A stretch of DNA of 64,000 nucleotides from an uncultured Ilyobacter sp. (GTDB taxonomy: Bacteria; Fusobacteriota; Fusobacteriia; Fusobacteriales; Fusobacteriaceae): NCBI RefSeq assembly GCF_963668085.1, contig NZ_OY764059.1:620001-684000 (forward strand), read 5' to 3'. Every line of letters starts with the position of its first letter. The first letter of the stretch is position 1. Positions 18,436-27,717 of the stretch are shown here, piece after piece. Position numbers and translations under genes: made by a program. The notes under the pieces are model-generated. The model ran no database searches. It was given only the letters and a program-made list of their open reading frames with translations, and was not told the DNA's origin.

Positions 18436-20223
18436 ATGAGAAGCATAAATGAAATAAACCTAAAAGAGATCACAAAAGATAGAGAATATTATAAATCACC
18501 TGAAAACTGGGAGGATGAGATACTTTATTTTCTTCTGGTAGATAGGTTTTCTAACGGTGAAGAAAGTGAGCTTTATAGCTATACAGACTATGAAAATATT
18601 CTTTATAATGACGAGTCTGAAAAAATATGGGAAGAGTTTGGGGATAAGTGGAACGGTGGAACCTTAAAGGGAATAAAGAGTAAAATAGGCTACCTTAAAA
18701 ATATGGGGGTAACAGCCATTTGGATAAGTCCTGTATTCAGACAGGTGGCCTTTGAAGAAAGCTACCACGGATATGGGATACAGAATTTTCTGGATATAGA
18801 TCCTAATTTTGGAACAAGGGAAGATCTGAAAGAACTTGTAGATGAGGCTCACAGAAACGGGATATATGTAATAGTAGATATAATATTAAACCATGCTGGA
18901 AATGTATTTTCCTACGAAGAAACAGATACAGCATATAACGGTAACCAGTTCAATATAAAGGCTTTTTTGGATAAAAATGGGGAGCCTTCAATCCCTGTAG
19001 ACAATCCATCCTTTGATGAAATATGGCCAGAGGGAGGGGTTTGGCCCCAGGAACTAATGAATAGGGAAACTTTTAGCAGAAAAGGGCATATAATTAATTG
19101 GGATATCTATCCTGAATACGCAGAGGGGGATTTTTACTCTCTTAAAAACATCTACACAGGAAATGGTGACTATACTGAGTTCAATCCGTCAGAGGCATTG
19201 AAGGTACTCACTGAGTGCTATAAATACTGGATTGCATATGCTGACATCGACGGCTTCAGGCTAGATACGGTGAAGCATCTAGAACAGGGAGCCACAAGAT
19301 ATTTTTCTACAGAGATCCATGAATATACCAAGACTATAGGCAAGAATAATTTTTATATTATAGGCGAGATTACAGGTGGGCTTGAATTTGCAGTGGAAAC
19401 TCTGGAAAAGACGGGTTTAAATGCCGCCCTTGGGATAAATAAAATTCCGGAAAAACTTGAAAATGTAACAAAGGGATATACTGACCCTGTGGAATTTTTT
19501 GATATTTTTAAAAATTCAAAACTTTTGGGAGAGAACGAGAATACCTGGTATAGGGACAATGTTATAACGATGTTTGATGATCATGATATGGTAATTTATC
19601 ATGACAAAAAACACAGATTTTGTGCAGATAAAAATACCAACTCTCTTATAGTCAATGCACTGTTTTTAAACCTTTTTTCCCTGGGGATTCCATGTGTATA
19701 CTACGGAACAGAACAGGGATTTGACGGCAGTGGAGACAGGGAAAAATATGTGAGAGAGAGTATGTTTGGAGGAGAGTTTGGGGCTTTTAGAACGAGAGGA
19801 AAACATTTTTTTGATGATAATAACCCTCTATACCTGAATCTTTCGAAAATGTGTAAGGTGAGAAAGGAAAACTTAATATTGAAACAAGGGAGGCAATATC
19901 AAAGAGAAATCTCCTATGACGGGGTGGAATTTTCTCTACCACACAAGTTGGGAGATGGCAGGCATGAAGGAGTAGTAGCATGGTCCCGTATTCTCAGTCA
20001 GGATGAGATGGTCATGGCAATGAATTCCCATATAGAAAAAGACCTAAAGGTTGATGTGCCCTTAGACCCTGGGATTAATAAGGAGGGGGAGGAGTTCAGG
20101 TGTATCTATTCTTCAGAAGCATCTTTTGAGGGGACTGTGGTTGTTAGTTTCTCTATAGGGGAGAGACTTGTGCTGCCGGTGAATGTGCCAAAACATGGTT
20201 GTGTAATATACAGTAAAAGATAA
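18436..20223 (+). CDS. Alpha-amylase family (GH13) glycoside hydrolase
   Basis: A 595-residue GH13 enzyme. The four conserved regions are visible: region I DIILNHAGN, region II DGFRLDTVKH (Asp nucleophile in RLD), region III IIGEI (acid/base Glu), and region IV FDDHDM with the transition-state Asp. No signal peptide is seen, so it probably acts on maltodextrin or glycogen inside the cell. The opening LYFLLVDRFSNGE is typical of the family. GGAGGT precedes the ATG. It stands alone between terminators, so its substrate cannot be inferred from neighbours. Confidence 0.88.
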   Translation: MRSINEINLKEITKDREYYKSPENWEDEILYFLLVDRFSNGEESELYSYTDYENILYNDESEKIWEEFGDKWNGGTLKGIKSKIGYLKNMGVTAIWISPVFRQVAFEESYHGYGIQNFLDIDPNFGTREDLKELVDEAHRNGIYVIVDIILNHAGNVFSYEETDTAYNGNQFNIKAFLDKNGEPSIPVDNPSFDEIWPEGGVWPQELMNRETFSRKGHIINWDIYPEYAEGDFYSLKNIYTGNGDYTEFNPSEALKVLTECYKYWIAYADIDGFRLDTVKHLEQGATRYFSTEIHEYTKTIGKNNFYIIGEITGGLEFAVETLEKTGLNAALGINKIPEKLENVTKGYTDPVEFFDIFKNSKLLGENENTWYRDNVITMFDDHDMVIYHDKKHRFCADKNTNSLIVNALFLNLFSLGIPCVYYGTEQGFDGSGDREKYVRESMFGGEFGAFRTRGKHFFDDNNPLYLNLSKMCKVRKENLILKQGRQYQREISYDGVEFSLPHKLGDGRHEGVVAWSRILSQDEMVMAMNSHIEKDLKVDVPLDPGINKEGEEFRCIYSSEASFEGTVVVSFSIGERLVLPVNVPKHGCVIYSKR

Positions 20224-20230
20224 TTATAAT

Positions 20231-20268
20231 AAACTAAAGAGGGTAAAATACCCTCTTTTAGTTTTTAT
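20231..20268. terminator. Bidirectional terminator, GH13 / alcohol dehydrogenase
   Basis: AAACTAAAGAGGGTA-AAA-TACCCTCTTTTAGTTT with T and A tracts on each side, between converging genes. Confidence 0.9.
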
Positions 20269-20275
20269 AATTATC

Positions 20276-21421
20276 TTACATGGAATCTCTGAATAATTGG
20301 ATTATTTGATTTTTGGACGACTTTCTTGGATTTGTGGCAATACATACATCTTTTAAGGTGTTGTCGGCAAGAGTAGAAAAATCTTCCTCTTTGACTCCTA
20401 ATTCTCTAAGACCAGAAGGTATTCCCACATCTTGTGATAATCTTTTGATTGCACTTATGGCTTTTGCTGCAGCTTCCATAGTGGAAATTCCCTCTATACT
20501 TTCTCCTAATGCCCTGGCTATATCGACAAATCTTTCTGGATAGGCAATGAGATTGAACTCTTGAACCTGTGGGAGAAGGATGGCGTTACACACACCATGG
20601 GGAAGGTTGTAAAAACCACCTAGCTGATGAGCCATAGCATGGACATTTCCGAGGCTTGCGTTGTTGAAAGCCATACCTGCTAAAAATGCAGCATAGGCCA
20701 TCATCTCACGGGCCTCTAGATTTTCTCCATTGGCAACTGCTGGACGCAGATATTTACTAATGAGTTCAATCGCCTTTATAGCCGCTGAGTCTGTAACAGG
20801 AGTTGCAATAGTTGATACATAAGCCTCTATGGCGTGAGTCAGGGCATCCATCCCAGTTGCTGCAGTAAGTGAAGCCGGCATACTGATCATAAGTTCAGGG
20901 TCGTTTATAGAAACTGTAGGGGTCACGTGCCAGTCAACGATTGCCATTTTTACAGAGGTGTCTGTATTTGTAATAATCGTAAAACGAGTCATTTCACTTC
21001 CTGTACCTGCCGTAGTATTTATTGTGATAAAAGGTGGCATAGGATTATCAGATTTATCCACACCTTCATAGTCACTTATGCTACCGCCGTTAGTTGCTAA
21101 AATACCAACACCTTTTGCACAGTCAATGGAACTACCTCCACCTAGTGCAATTATAATATCACATTCTTCATTTTGATAAACAGAAAGGGCATCATTTACA
21201 TTCTTTACCGTTGGGTTAGGATTAACTTTGTCATAAACAGACGTTTCAACACCACTTTCTTTTAAAAGTGAAATAATTTTTTCGGCTACACCAATTTTTA
21301 CAAGTATCTCATCTGTAATGAGAAGAGCCTTAGAGCCATTTAATATTTTAGCCTGTTTTCCGACATTTGATACTGCACCTCTGCCCATTAGATTTACCGT
21401 TGGTATAAAATACGAATACAT
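20276..21421 (-). CDS. Iron-containing alcohol dehydrogenase
   Basis: A 381-residue group III (iron-dependent) alcohol dehydrogenase. GGGSSIDCAKG (about residues 95-105) binds NAD(P); the metal ligands are the Asp and His of GMDALTHAIEAY and the two His of GNVHAMAHQLGG and YNLPHGVCN. The sequence is close in style to 1,3-propanediol dehydrogenase DhaT and ethanol dehydrogenase AdhB; the exact substrate cannot be fixed from sequence. It would reoxidise NADH at the end of fermentation. GGAGGAAG lies before the ATG. Monocistronic, with a 384-base AT-rich region upstream. Confidence 0.93.
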   Translation of the reverse strand: MYSYFIPTVNLMGRGAVSNVGKQAKILNGSKALLITDEILVKIGVAEKIISLLKESGVETSVYDKVNPNPTVKNVNDALSVYQNEECDIIIALGGGSSIDCAKGVGILATNGGSISDYEGVDKSDNPMPPFITINTTAGTGSEMTRFTIITNTDTSVKMAIVDWHVTPTVSINDPELMISMPASLTAATGMDALTHAIEAYVSTIATPVTDSAAIKAIELISKYLRPAVANGENLEAREMMAYAAFLAGMAFNNASLGNVHAMAHQLGGFYNLPHGVCNAILLPQVQEFNLIAYPERFVDIARALGESIEGISTMEAAAKAISAIKRLSQDVGIPSGLRELGVKEEDFSTLADNTLKDVCIATNPRKSSKNQIIQLFRDSM

Positions 21422-21826
21422 AACACTTCCTCCTTAAAAAAATTTATTATTATAAAAAAAGTTATCCGCTTGGATTTAAATTGTTAAATTTGAAAACACA
21501 ACTGTTTCAGTAATAACCAATATTGTGATTTATGAATGTATTAGATTATTTCTCATAAACGTTAATTGTTCAAGAATAGTTAAAAAAATACTTTAATTTT
21601 AAACCTTTATTTTATTGATGTATAACGCATTGAGAAGCGTAGGTTAAATAATTCTTTTGTATAAAATAAATTTTTATTGTGAATATAGTGAATTATTTTT
21701 AAAAAAATCCTGAATTAACTTTTTAAAAAGATCACCGAAAAACATTGAAATATGGTAAATGTAAATTTCGTTGTGGTATAATAAATCTTAAAAAGATCTA
21801 TTAAGGTGAAAAAATTAGGAGGAACG
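21422..21826. other. Divergent intergenic region, alcohol dehydrogenase / nudC
   Basis: About 400 bases, extremely AT-rich, without a credible ORF. TATAAT at 21777-21782 (GGTATAATAAAT) is a likely nudC -10; I find no well-spaced -35. The minus-strand promoter for the alcohol dehydrogenase must lie within 21440-21600 but no hexamer pair stands out. No structured RNA recognised. Confidence 0.4.
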
Positions 21827-22663
21827 ATGATAAATGAAATTGCACCAAATATTTTTAATATATCACTCTTAAGGAGAGGAAATATAAAGTCAGAAGAGCA
21901 GGTTTTGTGCTATAAAAATGGAAAAGTTCTCATGAAGACTATAGAGGATAAATTTATCATTCCTCAAAAAAATGAACTGGGTGAATGGGTAAGTGAAGGG
22001 ATATTATTAGGTGAGATAGACGGAGAAAAATGTTTTATTGCTGAAGGGAAAGAAGAGGTTCCTCAGGGATTTGATTATGTGGGAATGAGGGATATCAGGA
22101 GGCATCCGGACAAACTCTCTAAGTGGATCACTGCAGTGGGATTTCATCTTTACAACTGGATCAATGACAATAAATTCTGCGGAAGATGTGGTAACTCAAT
22201 GGAGCTAAAAAATGACGAAAGAGCTCTAAAATGCACCAGTTGTAAAAATATAATATTTCCTAAATTATCTCCTGCTATAATTGTAGCAATCACAAAGGGT
22301 GACAAGCTTCTTCTGGCTAAAAATAAGCTGCATCCGGGATCTTTCTACAGTCTCATAGCGGGATATGTCGAGGCCGGGGAAACTATAGAGGAAACTGTAA
22401 AAAGAGAGGTTATGGAAGAGGTGGGAATAGATGTAAAAAATATAAGTTATTACAAGAGTCAGCCATGGCCTTTTTCCAGTTCTCTTATGCTTGGATTTTT
22501 TGCAGAATATGATGGAAATAAGCCCATAAAAGTGGATGGAATAGAACTTTCCCATGCCGATTGGTTTGATGCAAATAATTTACCTGAAATACCAAATAGG
22601 GATTCTGTAGCTGGAGAGATGATAAGAATTTTCAGAGATAAAAATAAAAGACAGAGCTTATAA
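21827..22663 (+). CDS. nudC: NADH pyrophosphatase / NAD-cap decapping hydrolase NudC
   Basis: A 278-residue Nudix hydrolase that cuts NADH, and NAD-capped RNA, to NMN(H) and AMP. It has the NudC zinc ribbon (CGRCG...CTSC, about residues 119-140), the full Nudix box G-x5-E-x7-REVMEEVGI, and the NudC-specific SQPWPFSSSLM motif just after it. The ATG at 21827 follows AGGAGG; a GTG 7 codons upstream precedes that site and is rejected. The gene is followed by a copy of the dispersed repeat rather than a terminator. Confidence 0.95.
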   Translation: MINEIAPNIFNISLLRRGNIKSEEQVLCYKNGKVLMKTIEDKFIIPQKNELGEWVSEGILLGEIDGEKCFIAEGKEEVPQGFDYVGMRDIRRHPDKLSKWITAVGFHLYNWINDNKFCGRCGNSMELKNDERALKCTSCKNIIFPKLSPAIIVAITKGDKLLLAKNKLHPGSFYSLIAGYVEAGETIEETVKREVMEEVGIDVKNISYYKSQPWPFSSSLMLGFFAEYDGNKPIKVDGIELSHADWFDANNLPEIPNRDSVAGEMIRIFRDKNKRQSL

Positions 22664-22724
22664 AATTATAAAAGGAAAAGCTGAAACTGGTTGAAAATTC
22701 TATTTAAGGAGTTTTTATATAGAC

Positions 22725-23230
22725 TACTGAATTTAAAAGAATATTAGAGTCAAAAGATTTTGTCACGAATGAAAATCTTATAAAGGATAAAAAAATTAAC
22801 ACGAATAAGGACAAAAGATTTTGGCCACAGAGCATCATAAAAGTGTATGTTGCACAGAAAAAAAGAGAGAGTTTCGCAGAGTTAAAACCAAAACTATAAA
22901 TACTCTCTTTTGCGAAAGGTTTTCTATCTCTTTTCTTTTGCCATTGACAAAATCAGCGTTAAAAATAACCGTAGCGAAATCTTTAGAAAAAATCGACTGT
23001 CTAAGCGTAGCGAGTGACCAGAAAATAACGAGTTGTGTGAGTATATTTTCTGGTTCTCAGAAACTTGTTTTCTGAGTTTCCTTATTGCTATTAGATTTCC
23101 GAAGGCATTTAGCTTATTTTTCACAGGCCTTGATTTTTGGTTATGCCCTGACCGAAGGGAGGAAATGCCCTTGGGGTGCTTTTCATCAAGGAAAAGTGAC
23201 AGAAGCCTTTGGATAAATTCAATAATTTAA
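22725..23230 (+). repeat. Dispersed non-coding element, copy 1
   Basis: About 506 bases between nudC and the GNAT gene. The left 180 bases (TACTGAATTTAAAAGAATAT, then TCACGAATGAAAA, TTAACACGAATAA, CCACAGAGCATCATAAAAGT, TTGCACAG) are nearly identical to copies 2 and 3. The middle varies, with a shared AGAAAATAA..GAG...TATATTTTCT patch. The right end AGAAG-CTTTGGATAAATTCAATAATTT is again shared. Left end and reversed right end read about AAATTA[CT]TGAATTTA, an imperfect terminal inverted repeat. Apparent short ORFs inside it lack ribosome sites. Confidence 0.85.
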
Positions 23231-23271
23231 TTTTAACTTATTAAAATATATTTAGAAAGGTAGGTGTTAGC

Positions 23272-23718
23272 ATGGAATGGAATATAAAGAAATTTGATGA
23301 ACTTAGCAACAGAGAGCTTTATGATATAATGCAGCAGAGGGTGGATGTATTTGTGGTAGAGCAAAACTGCCCCTATGCAGAGATAGACGGGAAAGATATA
23401 GATGCCTATCATCTTTTTGCAGCAGATGACGGGAATATAGCCGCCTACACAAGGATACTCCATCCCGGGGTCTCGTTTGATGAGGTTTCTATAGGAAGGG
23501 TCTTGGTGAATATGGCCTATAGAGGCGAGGGGCTAGGACAAGAGCTTATGAAAAAAACAATGGAATTTGTGACCAAAGATCTGAAAGAAAAATCTATAAA
23601 AATCGCTGCTCAGGAATATCTCTTAGAATTTTATCTGAGTCTTGGATTTGAAGAGGCATCAGATGTTTATTTAGAGGACGGTATCCCACACATAGATATG
23701 CTCTTCACAAAAAACTAA
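23272..23718 (+). CDS. GNAT N-acetyltransferase, ElaA family
   Basis: A 148-residue GNAT protein. The ElaA signature is clear: LYDIMQQRVDVFVVEQNCPYAEIDGKDIDAYHL in residues 16-48, then the acetyl-CoA loop GRVLVNMAYRGEGLGQELM (residues 77-95). ElaA proteins are presumed acetyltransferases of unknown substrate. The ATG at 23272 has GGTAGGTG upstream. It stands 40 bases before the lipocalin gene. The dispersed element copy 1 ends about 40 bases upstream, so its promoter may lie within or at the edge of that element. Confidence 0.9.
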   Translation: MEWNIKKFDELSNRELYDIMQQRVDVFVVEQNCPYAEIDGKDIDAYHLFAADDGNIAAYTRILHPGVSFDEVSIGRVLVNMAYRGEGLGQELMKKTMEFVTKDLKEKSIKIAAQEYLLEFYLSLGFEEASDVYLEDGIPHIDMLFTKN

Positions 23719-23758
23719 TAACTTTTAAGAGATAAAAAATTTTGTATAGGGGGCTATT

Positions 23759-24301
23759 ATGAAGGGTGTTCTTAAGATTTTTATAATTTTTTTAACTTTT
23801 TTTCTTTATTCTATGTCCTATTCTTGGAGGGGGCAGGAAAAAAAATACGGTATTTCAGAGTTTCAATCTGAAAAATATCTCGGAAAATGGTATGAAATAG
23901 TTAGAAAAGATCATAAATTTGAAAAAGGACTGAGTAATGTGACGGCTCAGTATGAATATCTAGGGAACAATAAAATAAAGGTAATAAATAGTGGCTATGA
24001 TGAAAAAAATGAAAAACTAAAAACCGCTGTAGGAAGGGCAAAAATAAAATACAAAAGTGTTGACAATATACTCAAAGTCAGCTTCTTTTGGCCTTTTTAT
24101 GCTGACTATATAATAATGGATTATGACAGAGAAGGGTATACATATGCTTTGGTAAGGGGAAGAAGCGACAAATATCTCTGGGTGTTATCTAGGACTCCTG
24201 TTTTAGATAGTGATATATTAGAAAGCTTACTTGAAAAGGCAGAAGAAGACGGGATAAAGCTAGACGACCTTATCTATGTGAAACATGATAAACTGCAATA
24301 G
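23759..24301 (+). CDS. Bacterial lipocalin (Blc-like)
   Basis: A 180-residue lipocalin. YLGKWYEIVRKDHKFEKG holds the G-x-W core of strand A; TAVGRAKIKY, FWPFYADYIIMDYD and YLWVLSRTP are the later blocks typical of Blc. It has a signal peptide (MKGVLKIFIIFLTFFLYSMSYS) but no lipobox cysteine, so unlike E. coli Blc it is probably soluble in the periplasm instead of outer-membrane anchored. Lipocalins bind fatty acids or lysophospholipids. GGGGG precedes the ATG. A terminator follows. Confidence 0.9.
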   Translation: MKGVLKIFIIFLTFFLYSMSYSWRGQEKKYGISEFQSEKYLGKWYEIVRKDHKFEKGLSNVTAQYEYLGNNKIKVINSGYDEKNEKLKTAVGRAKIKYKSVDNILKVSFFWPFYADYIIMDYDREGYTYALVRGRSDKYLWVLSRTPVLDSDILESLLEKAEEDGIKLDDLIYVKHDKLQ

Positions 24302-24309
24302 TCTGAGTC

Positions 24310-24336
24310 AAAAGCCGGTGGCATCCGGCTTTTTAA
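24310..24336 (+). terminator. Lipocalin gene terminator
   Basis: AAAGCCGG-TGGCAT-CCGGCTTTTT. Confidence 0.88.
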
Positions 24337-24420
24337 ATTGATAGCTTAAAGTTATTATTAAAGTATAAAATAGAGTTTTCCGAATAAAAGTTAATTTATA
24401 TTTGCTGTAAAAACTATCTG

Positions 24421-24449
24421 TTGAGGATGACCTTTATATGGTGTATAAT
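24421..24449 (+). promoter_or_regulatory. Promoter of the ABC transporter operon
   Basis: TTGAGG (24421-24426) and TATAAT (24444-24449) with 17-base spacing, about 44 bases before the permease ATG. Confidence 0.6.
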
Positions 24450-24492
24450 TCAGCTGTAAAGGGAAATAAGATAAACAAAGGAGAAAAAAAGC

Positions 24493-25656
24493 ATGATAGA
24501 GTTTTTTATTGCTAAAAAACATATAGTTGAGAGAAAAAAACAGAGTATAATCTCTACTCTAGGTATGACTATAGGAATAGCTGTATTGATAGTATCTATA
24601 GGAATAGCAAACGGTCTAGATAAAAATATGATAGAGAGTATACTTTCTATAACCTCTCATGTGGTGGTACAGGACAACGGGGATATAGAAAACTACAGAG
24701 AAATACAAAAAGAGATAGAGAGTATAGAGGGTGTAAAGGGGGTTGTTCCTAAAACCTCTACCCAGGGGATATTGAAGTATAACGGTGTACTAGGAAGCTA
24801 TATATCCGGAGTAAAGATAGAGGGGCTAGACTTAGATGATGCCAAAAGAGCCATGGAACTAGATAAGAAAATTGTTCAAGGAACCATGGATTTTGATAAA
24901 CCGACAGAGCTTCTTATGGGGAAAGAGTTGTATGAGCAGTTAGGGGCTAATCTTGGGGATGAGGTCTCTATAGTTTCTGCAGACAACAGAGAGGTCAGAT
25001 TTAAGATAGGTGGAGTTTTCCAAAGTGGATATTATGAGTATGACACCAGCCTAGTAATGCTTCCTCTAAGAGCAGTGCAGGTATTGACATACTCTGGAAA
25101 TACAGTGAGTAAAATGGATGTGATGCTTCATGATGCCTATAAATCGGACCAGGTGGCATCTGAAATATATAGTAAGACTGGTTTGAATACCAAAACATGG
25201 GGACAACTGAACAGAAACCTTTTGTCGGCTTTATCTCTCGAGAAGACAGTTATGATAATAGTTTTTTCACTGATAGTGGTAATAGCAGGATTCGTAGTGT
25301 GGGTGACTTTGAATATGCTTGTAAGGGAAAAAACAAGAGATATAGGAGTTATGAGAGCTATGGGGTTTTCTAGTGAGAGAATAATGAAAATATTTCTTAT
25401 AGAGGGAATGATCCTAGGAGTTATGGGGATAATAATAGGTACAGTAGTTGCCCTTGGGATACTCTGGTATGTAAAAAATTATTCAATAGCTCAGCTTACC
25501 AGTATATATTATCTTACAAAGATACCTGTAGAGCTATCTTTAAAGGAGATTTTCACCATAATAGGAGCTAATCTCGTGGTAATATTTATTTCAAGTATTT
25601 TCCCAGCATACAGGGCAGCAAAATTACAACCGGTGGAGGCGTTGAGGTATGAGTAA
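24493..25656 (+). CDS. ABC transporter permease, LolC/LolE-MacB type
   Basis: A 387-residue permease with one N-terminal membrane helix (residues 17-36), a large extracytoplasmic MacB-PCD-like domain (about 40-245), and three C-terminal helices of the FtsX domain (around 252-280, 305-330, 350-370). [22 protein letters not shown] is the usual coupling region and [17 protein letters not shown] the usual C-terminus. The topology fits LolC/E, which hand lipoproteins to LolA, or MacB-like exporters; only one permease is present, so it probably works as a homodimer. GGAG lies before the ATG, and its end overlaps the ATPase gene by 8 bases. Confidence 0.88.
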   Translation: MIEFFIAKKHIVERKKQSIISTLGMTIGIAVLIVSIGIANGLDKNMIESILSITSHVVVQDNGDIENYREIQKEIESIEGVKGVVPKTSTQGILKYNGVLGSYISGVKIEGLDLDDAKRAMELDKKIVQGTMDFDKPTELLMGKELYEQLGANLGDEVSIVSADNREVRFKIGGVFQSGYYEYDTSLVMLPLRAVQVLTYSGNTVSKMDVMLHDAYKSDQVASEIYSKTGLNTKTWGQLNRNLLSALSLEKTVMIIVFSLIVVIAGFVVWVTLNMLVREKTRDIGVMRAMGFSSERIMKIFLIEGMILGVMGIIIGTVVALGILWYVKNYSIAQLTSIYYLTKIPVELSLKEIFTIIGANLVVIFISSIFPAYRAAKLQPVEALRYE

Positions 25657-26344
25657 AATAGTACTAAATCTAGAAAAACTCAATAAAAACTATAAGGATA
25701 AAAAAAGGGAACTGCATATTATAAATAATCTAGACCTGAAAGTTGAGGAAGGGGAGTTTATCTCTATATTGGGTAAATCAGGTTCTGGAAAATCTACCTT
25801 GCTCAATCTTATGGGACTTTTGGACAGGCCCGACAGCGGGAAGATATATTTTGATGGTATAGAGGTGGACAACCTAAAGGGAAGCAACATTGACAAGATA
25901 AAAAATGAGATGCTTGGATTCGTATTTCAATTTCATTATCTTCTTCCTGAGTTTACGGCACTAGAAAATGTTATGCTGCCAGCCCTATTGAAAAACTTTA
26001 AGGAGAAGGCTGAGATAAAAGAGAGAGCTATGAAGTTACTAGAAGAGGTGGAACTAGGAGAACGGATGGAGCATAAACCGAATGAACTTTCTGGAGGGGA
26101 GAAACAGAGGGTTGCCATAGCGAGAGCTCTTATAAACTCTCCTAAAATACTTCTGGCAGATGAGCCCACTGGGAATCTAGACGAAGAAACCAGCGAAAAA
26201 ATACACGCTCTTTTGAGAAGGATAAATCGTAATATGAATCAGTCTATAATTGTGGTGACCCACTCGAGAGAACTTGCCAAAATATGTCACAAAAGATATT
26301 ATCTGAAAAAAGGATTCCTGCATTTAGAAGAGGAGATCAAGTAA
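25649..26344 (+). CDS. ABC transporter ATP-binding protein, LolD type
   Basis: A 231-residue ATPase of the MacB/LolD/FtsE clade. Walker A is GKSGSGKST, the signature is [15 protein letters not shown], Walker B is [12 protein letters not shown], and the H-loop is VVTHSREL. It energises the permease encoded just upstream, with which it overlaps by 8 bases. Substrate is unproven; lipoprotein release is the best guess given the LolC-like partner and a double-membrane host. Confidence 0.92.
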   Translation: MSKIVLNLEKLNKNYKDKKRELHIINNLDLKVEEGEFISILGKSGSGKSTLLNLMGLLDRPDSGKIYFDGIEVDNLKGSNIDKIKNEMLGFVFQFHYLLPEFTALENVMLPALLKNFKEKAEIKERAMKLLEEVELGERMEHKPNELSGGEKQRVAIARALINSPKILLADEPTGNLDEETSEKIHALLRRINRNMNQSIIVVTHSRELAKICHKRYYLKKGFLHLEEEIK

Positions 26345-26475
26345 AAAAATAATAAAAAAAACTTTAAAAAAAACTAGGAAATATATTAAATGGGTGTATA
26401 ATCTTAGTAGTTGACAACGATTCAACAAATACACCGGAGCTTATGCTAAGGATCGATGAAAGGAAGTGGTTTTAT

Positions 26476-27018
26476 ATGAGATTAATCATCCACGGGAGAC
26501 ATTTAAACGTTACTGAACCAATCAGGCTACATGCTGAGAAAAAAATCAACAAGATAAAAAAATATTTCGACAATATTATGGAGGTGGATGTAACATTATC
26601 GGCTGAAAGTTTGAAAACAGGGGATTACCATACTGCAGATGTATTGGTCTATATGAATGGTAATAAAATCAAAGCCACTGCTACTGATGAAGATCTATAT
26701 GCATCAATAGACGAAGTAGTAGACGTATTGGAGCAGCAAATAAAGAAACATAAAGAAAAATTGAGAGATAATAAACACAATGCAGGACGTAAAAATACTA
26801 TCAAGTATAATCCTGAAACCAAGACAATAGATAAAGAGGACAGTAAAAGAATAGTTCAAACTACAATTTCTGCAAGACCTATGTTTGTAGAGGAAGCTGT
26901 TATGCAGATGGAAGTTCTTAATAAACAATTTTATGTTTTTATGAATGCCGATACAGAGGAGCTCAATGTAGTCTATAGAAGAAATGATGGAGATTATGGC
27001 CACGTAGAACCAGCATAA
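26476..27018 (+). CDS. hpf: Ribosome hibernation promoting factor, long form
   Basis: A 180-residue long-form HPF. The N-terminal domain (MRLIIHGRHLNVTEPIRLHAEKKINKIKKYF) blocks the decoding centre; the C-terminal domain (SARPMFVEEAVMQMEVLNKQFYVFMNADTEELNVVYRRNDGDYG) drives 100S dimer formation. The two are joined by a charged linker. I use the ATG at 26476 with AAAGGAAG upstream; an in-frame ATG at 26443 adds non-conserved residues. TATAAT at 26397-26402 is a possible -10. Monocistronic with a strong terminator. Confidence 0.95.
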   Translation: MRLIIHGRHLNVTEPIRLHAEKKINKIKKYFDNIMEVDVTLSAESLKTGDYHTADVLVYMNGNKIKATATDEDLYASIDEVVDVLEQQIKKHKEKLRDNKHNAGRKNTIKYNPETKTIDKEDSKRIVQTTISARPMFVEEAVMQMEVLNKQFYVFMNADTEELNVVYRRNDGDYGHVEPA

Positions 27019-27026
27019 AAAGACCA

Positions 27027-27050
27027 GGACCGGCTGAGCCGGTCCTTTTT
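27027..27050 (+). terminator. hpf terminator
   Basis: GGACCGGC-TGA-GCCGGTCC followed by TTTTT. Confidence 0.93.
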
Positions 27051-27076
27051 AATTGTAATTACAAAGCCCTTTGTTA

Positions 27077-27105
27077 TTGATATTTTATTCTGTAAGTGAT
27101 ATAAT
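27077..27105 (+). promoter_or_regulatory. Promoter of the cob operon
   Basis: TTGATA (27077-27082) and TATAAT (27100-27105) with exactly 17 bases between, 38 bases before cobU. There is no room for a cobalamin riboswitch between it and the start codon. Confidence 0.72.
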
Positions 27106-27142
27106 AAAAATTGTGATAATTTAAGTTTTTAAAGGGGGAAAC

Positions 27143-27703
27143 ATGGGTAGAATCATCTATGTTACTGGTGGTGCCAGAAGCGGTAAAAGCAGCTTTGCAG
27201 AAAACCATGTGGCGGAGAGTAAGCTGAAAAGAGTATATTTAGCCACCTCTATTCCTTTTGACAATGAGATGAAACTCAGGGTGGAAAAACATAAGGAGCA
27301 GAGAGGGGAGAATTGGCTGACTATAGAGGCTTATAAAAATCTCTATGAGATCCTCCAAAATAAGGTAAAAGATGAAAAAATTATTCTTTTGGACTGTCTC
27401 ACGGTGATGGTTACCAATCTAATGATAATGGAAAAAGAGCGTGACTGGGACAACATAGAAAAAGATGATCTTTATTCCATCGAGAAAGCTATAGAGGACG
27501 AGATAGAGGGAATTTTTAATTTTGTAGAAGAAAAAGATTTAGAACTGGTGGTAGTGTCAAATGAGCTTGGAATGGGACTTGTTCCACCCTATGCACTAGG
27601 AAGACACTTCAGAGATATAGCGGGGAGAATGAACCAGCTAGTAGCCAAAAGAGCAGATGAAGCCTACTTAGTTGTATCAGGACTGCCAATGAGATTAAAA
27701 TAA
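27143..27703 (+). CDS. cobU: Adenosylcobinamide kinase / adenosylcobinamide-phosphate guanylyltransferase
   Basis: A 186-residue CobU of normal length. The P-loop is GGARSGKSSFAE at residues 8-19; LLDCLTVMVTNL and VVVSNELGMGLVPPYALGRHFRDIAGRMNQ are the later conserved blocks. It phosphorylates adenosylcobinamide and converts it to adenosylcobinamide-GDP, feeding CobS. AAAGGGGG precedes the ATG. First gene of a four-gene operon for the nucleotide loop. Confidence 0.95.
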   Translation: MGRIIYVTGGARSGKSSFAENHVAESKLKRVYLATSIPFDNEMKLRVEKHKEQRGENWLTIEAYKNLYEILQNKVKDEKIILLDCLTVMVTNLMIMEKERDWDNIEKDDLYSIEKAIEDEIEGIFNFVEEKDLELVVVSNELGMGLVPPYALGRHFRDIAGRMNQLVAKRADEAYLVVSGLPMRLK

Positions 27704-27717
27704 TACGGAGGGAACAG

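Noticed and set aside
22821..23230. Overlapping frames of 65-84 codons in the nudC-GNAT gap
   Set aside because: They lie in the dispersed element copy 1, in several frames on both strands, with no ribosome site and no open match in the other copies.
27051..27142. Cobalamin riboswitch before cobU
   Set aside because: Only 92 bases lie between the hpf terminator and cobU, and a promoter fills most of it; no B12-box pattern is seen.
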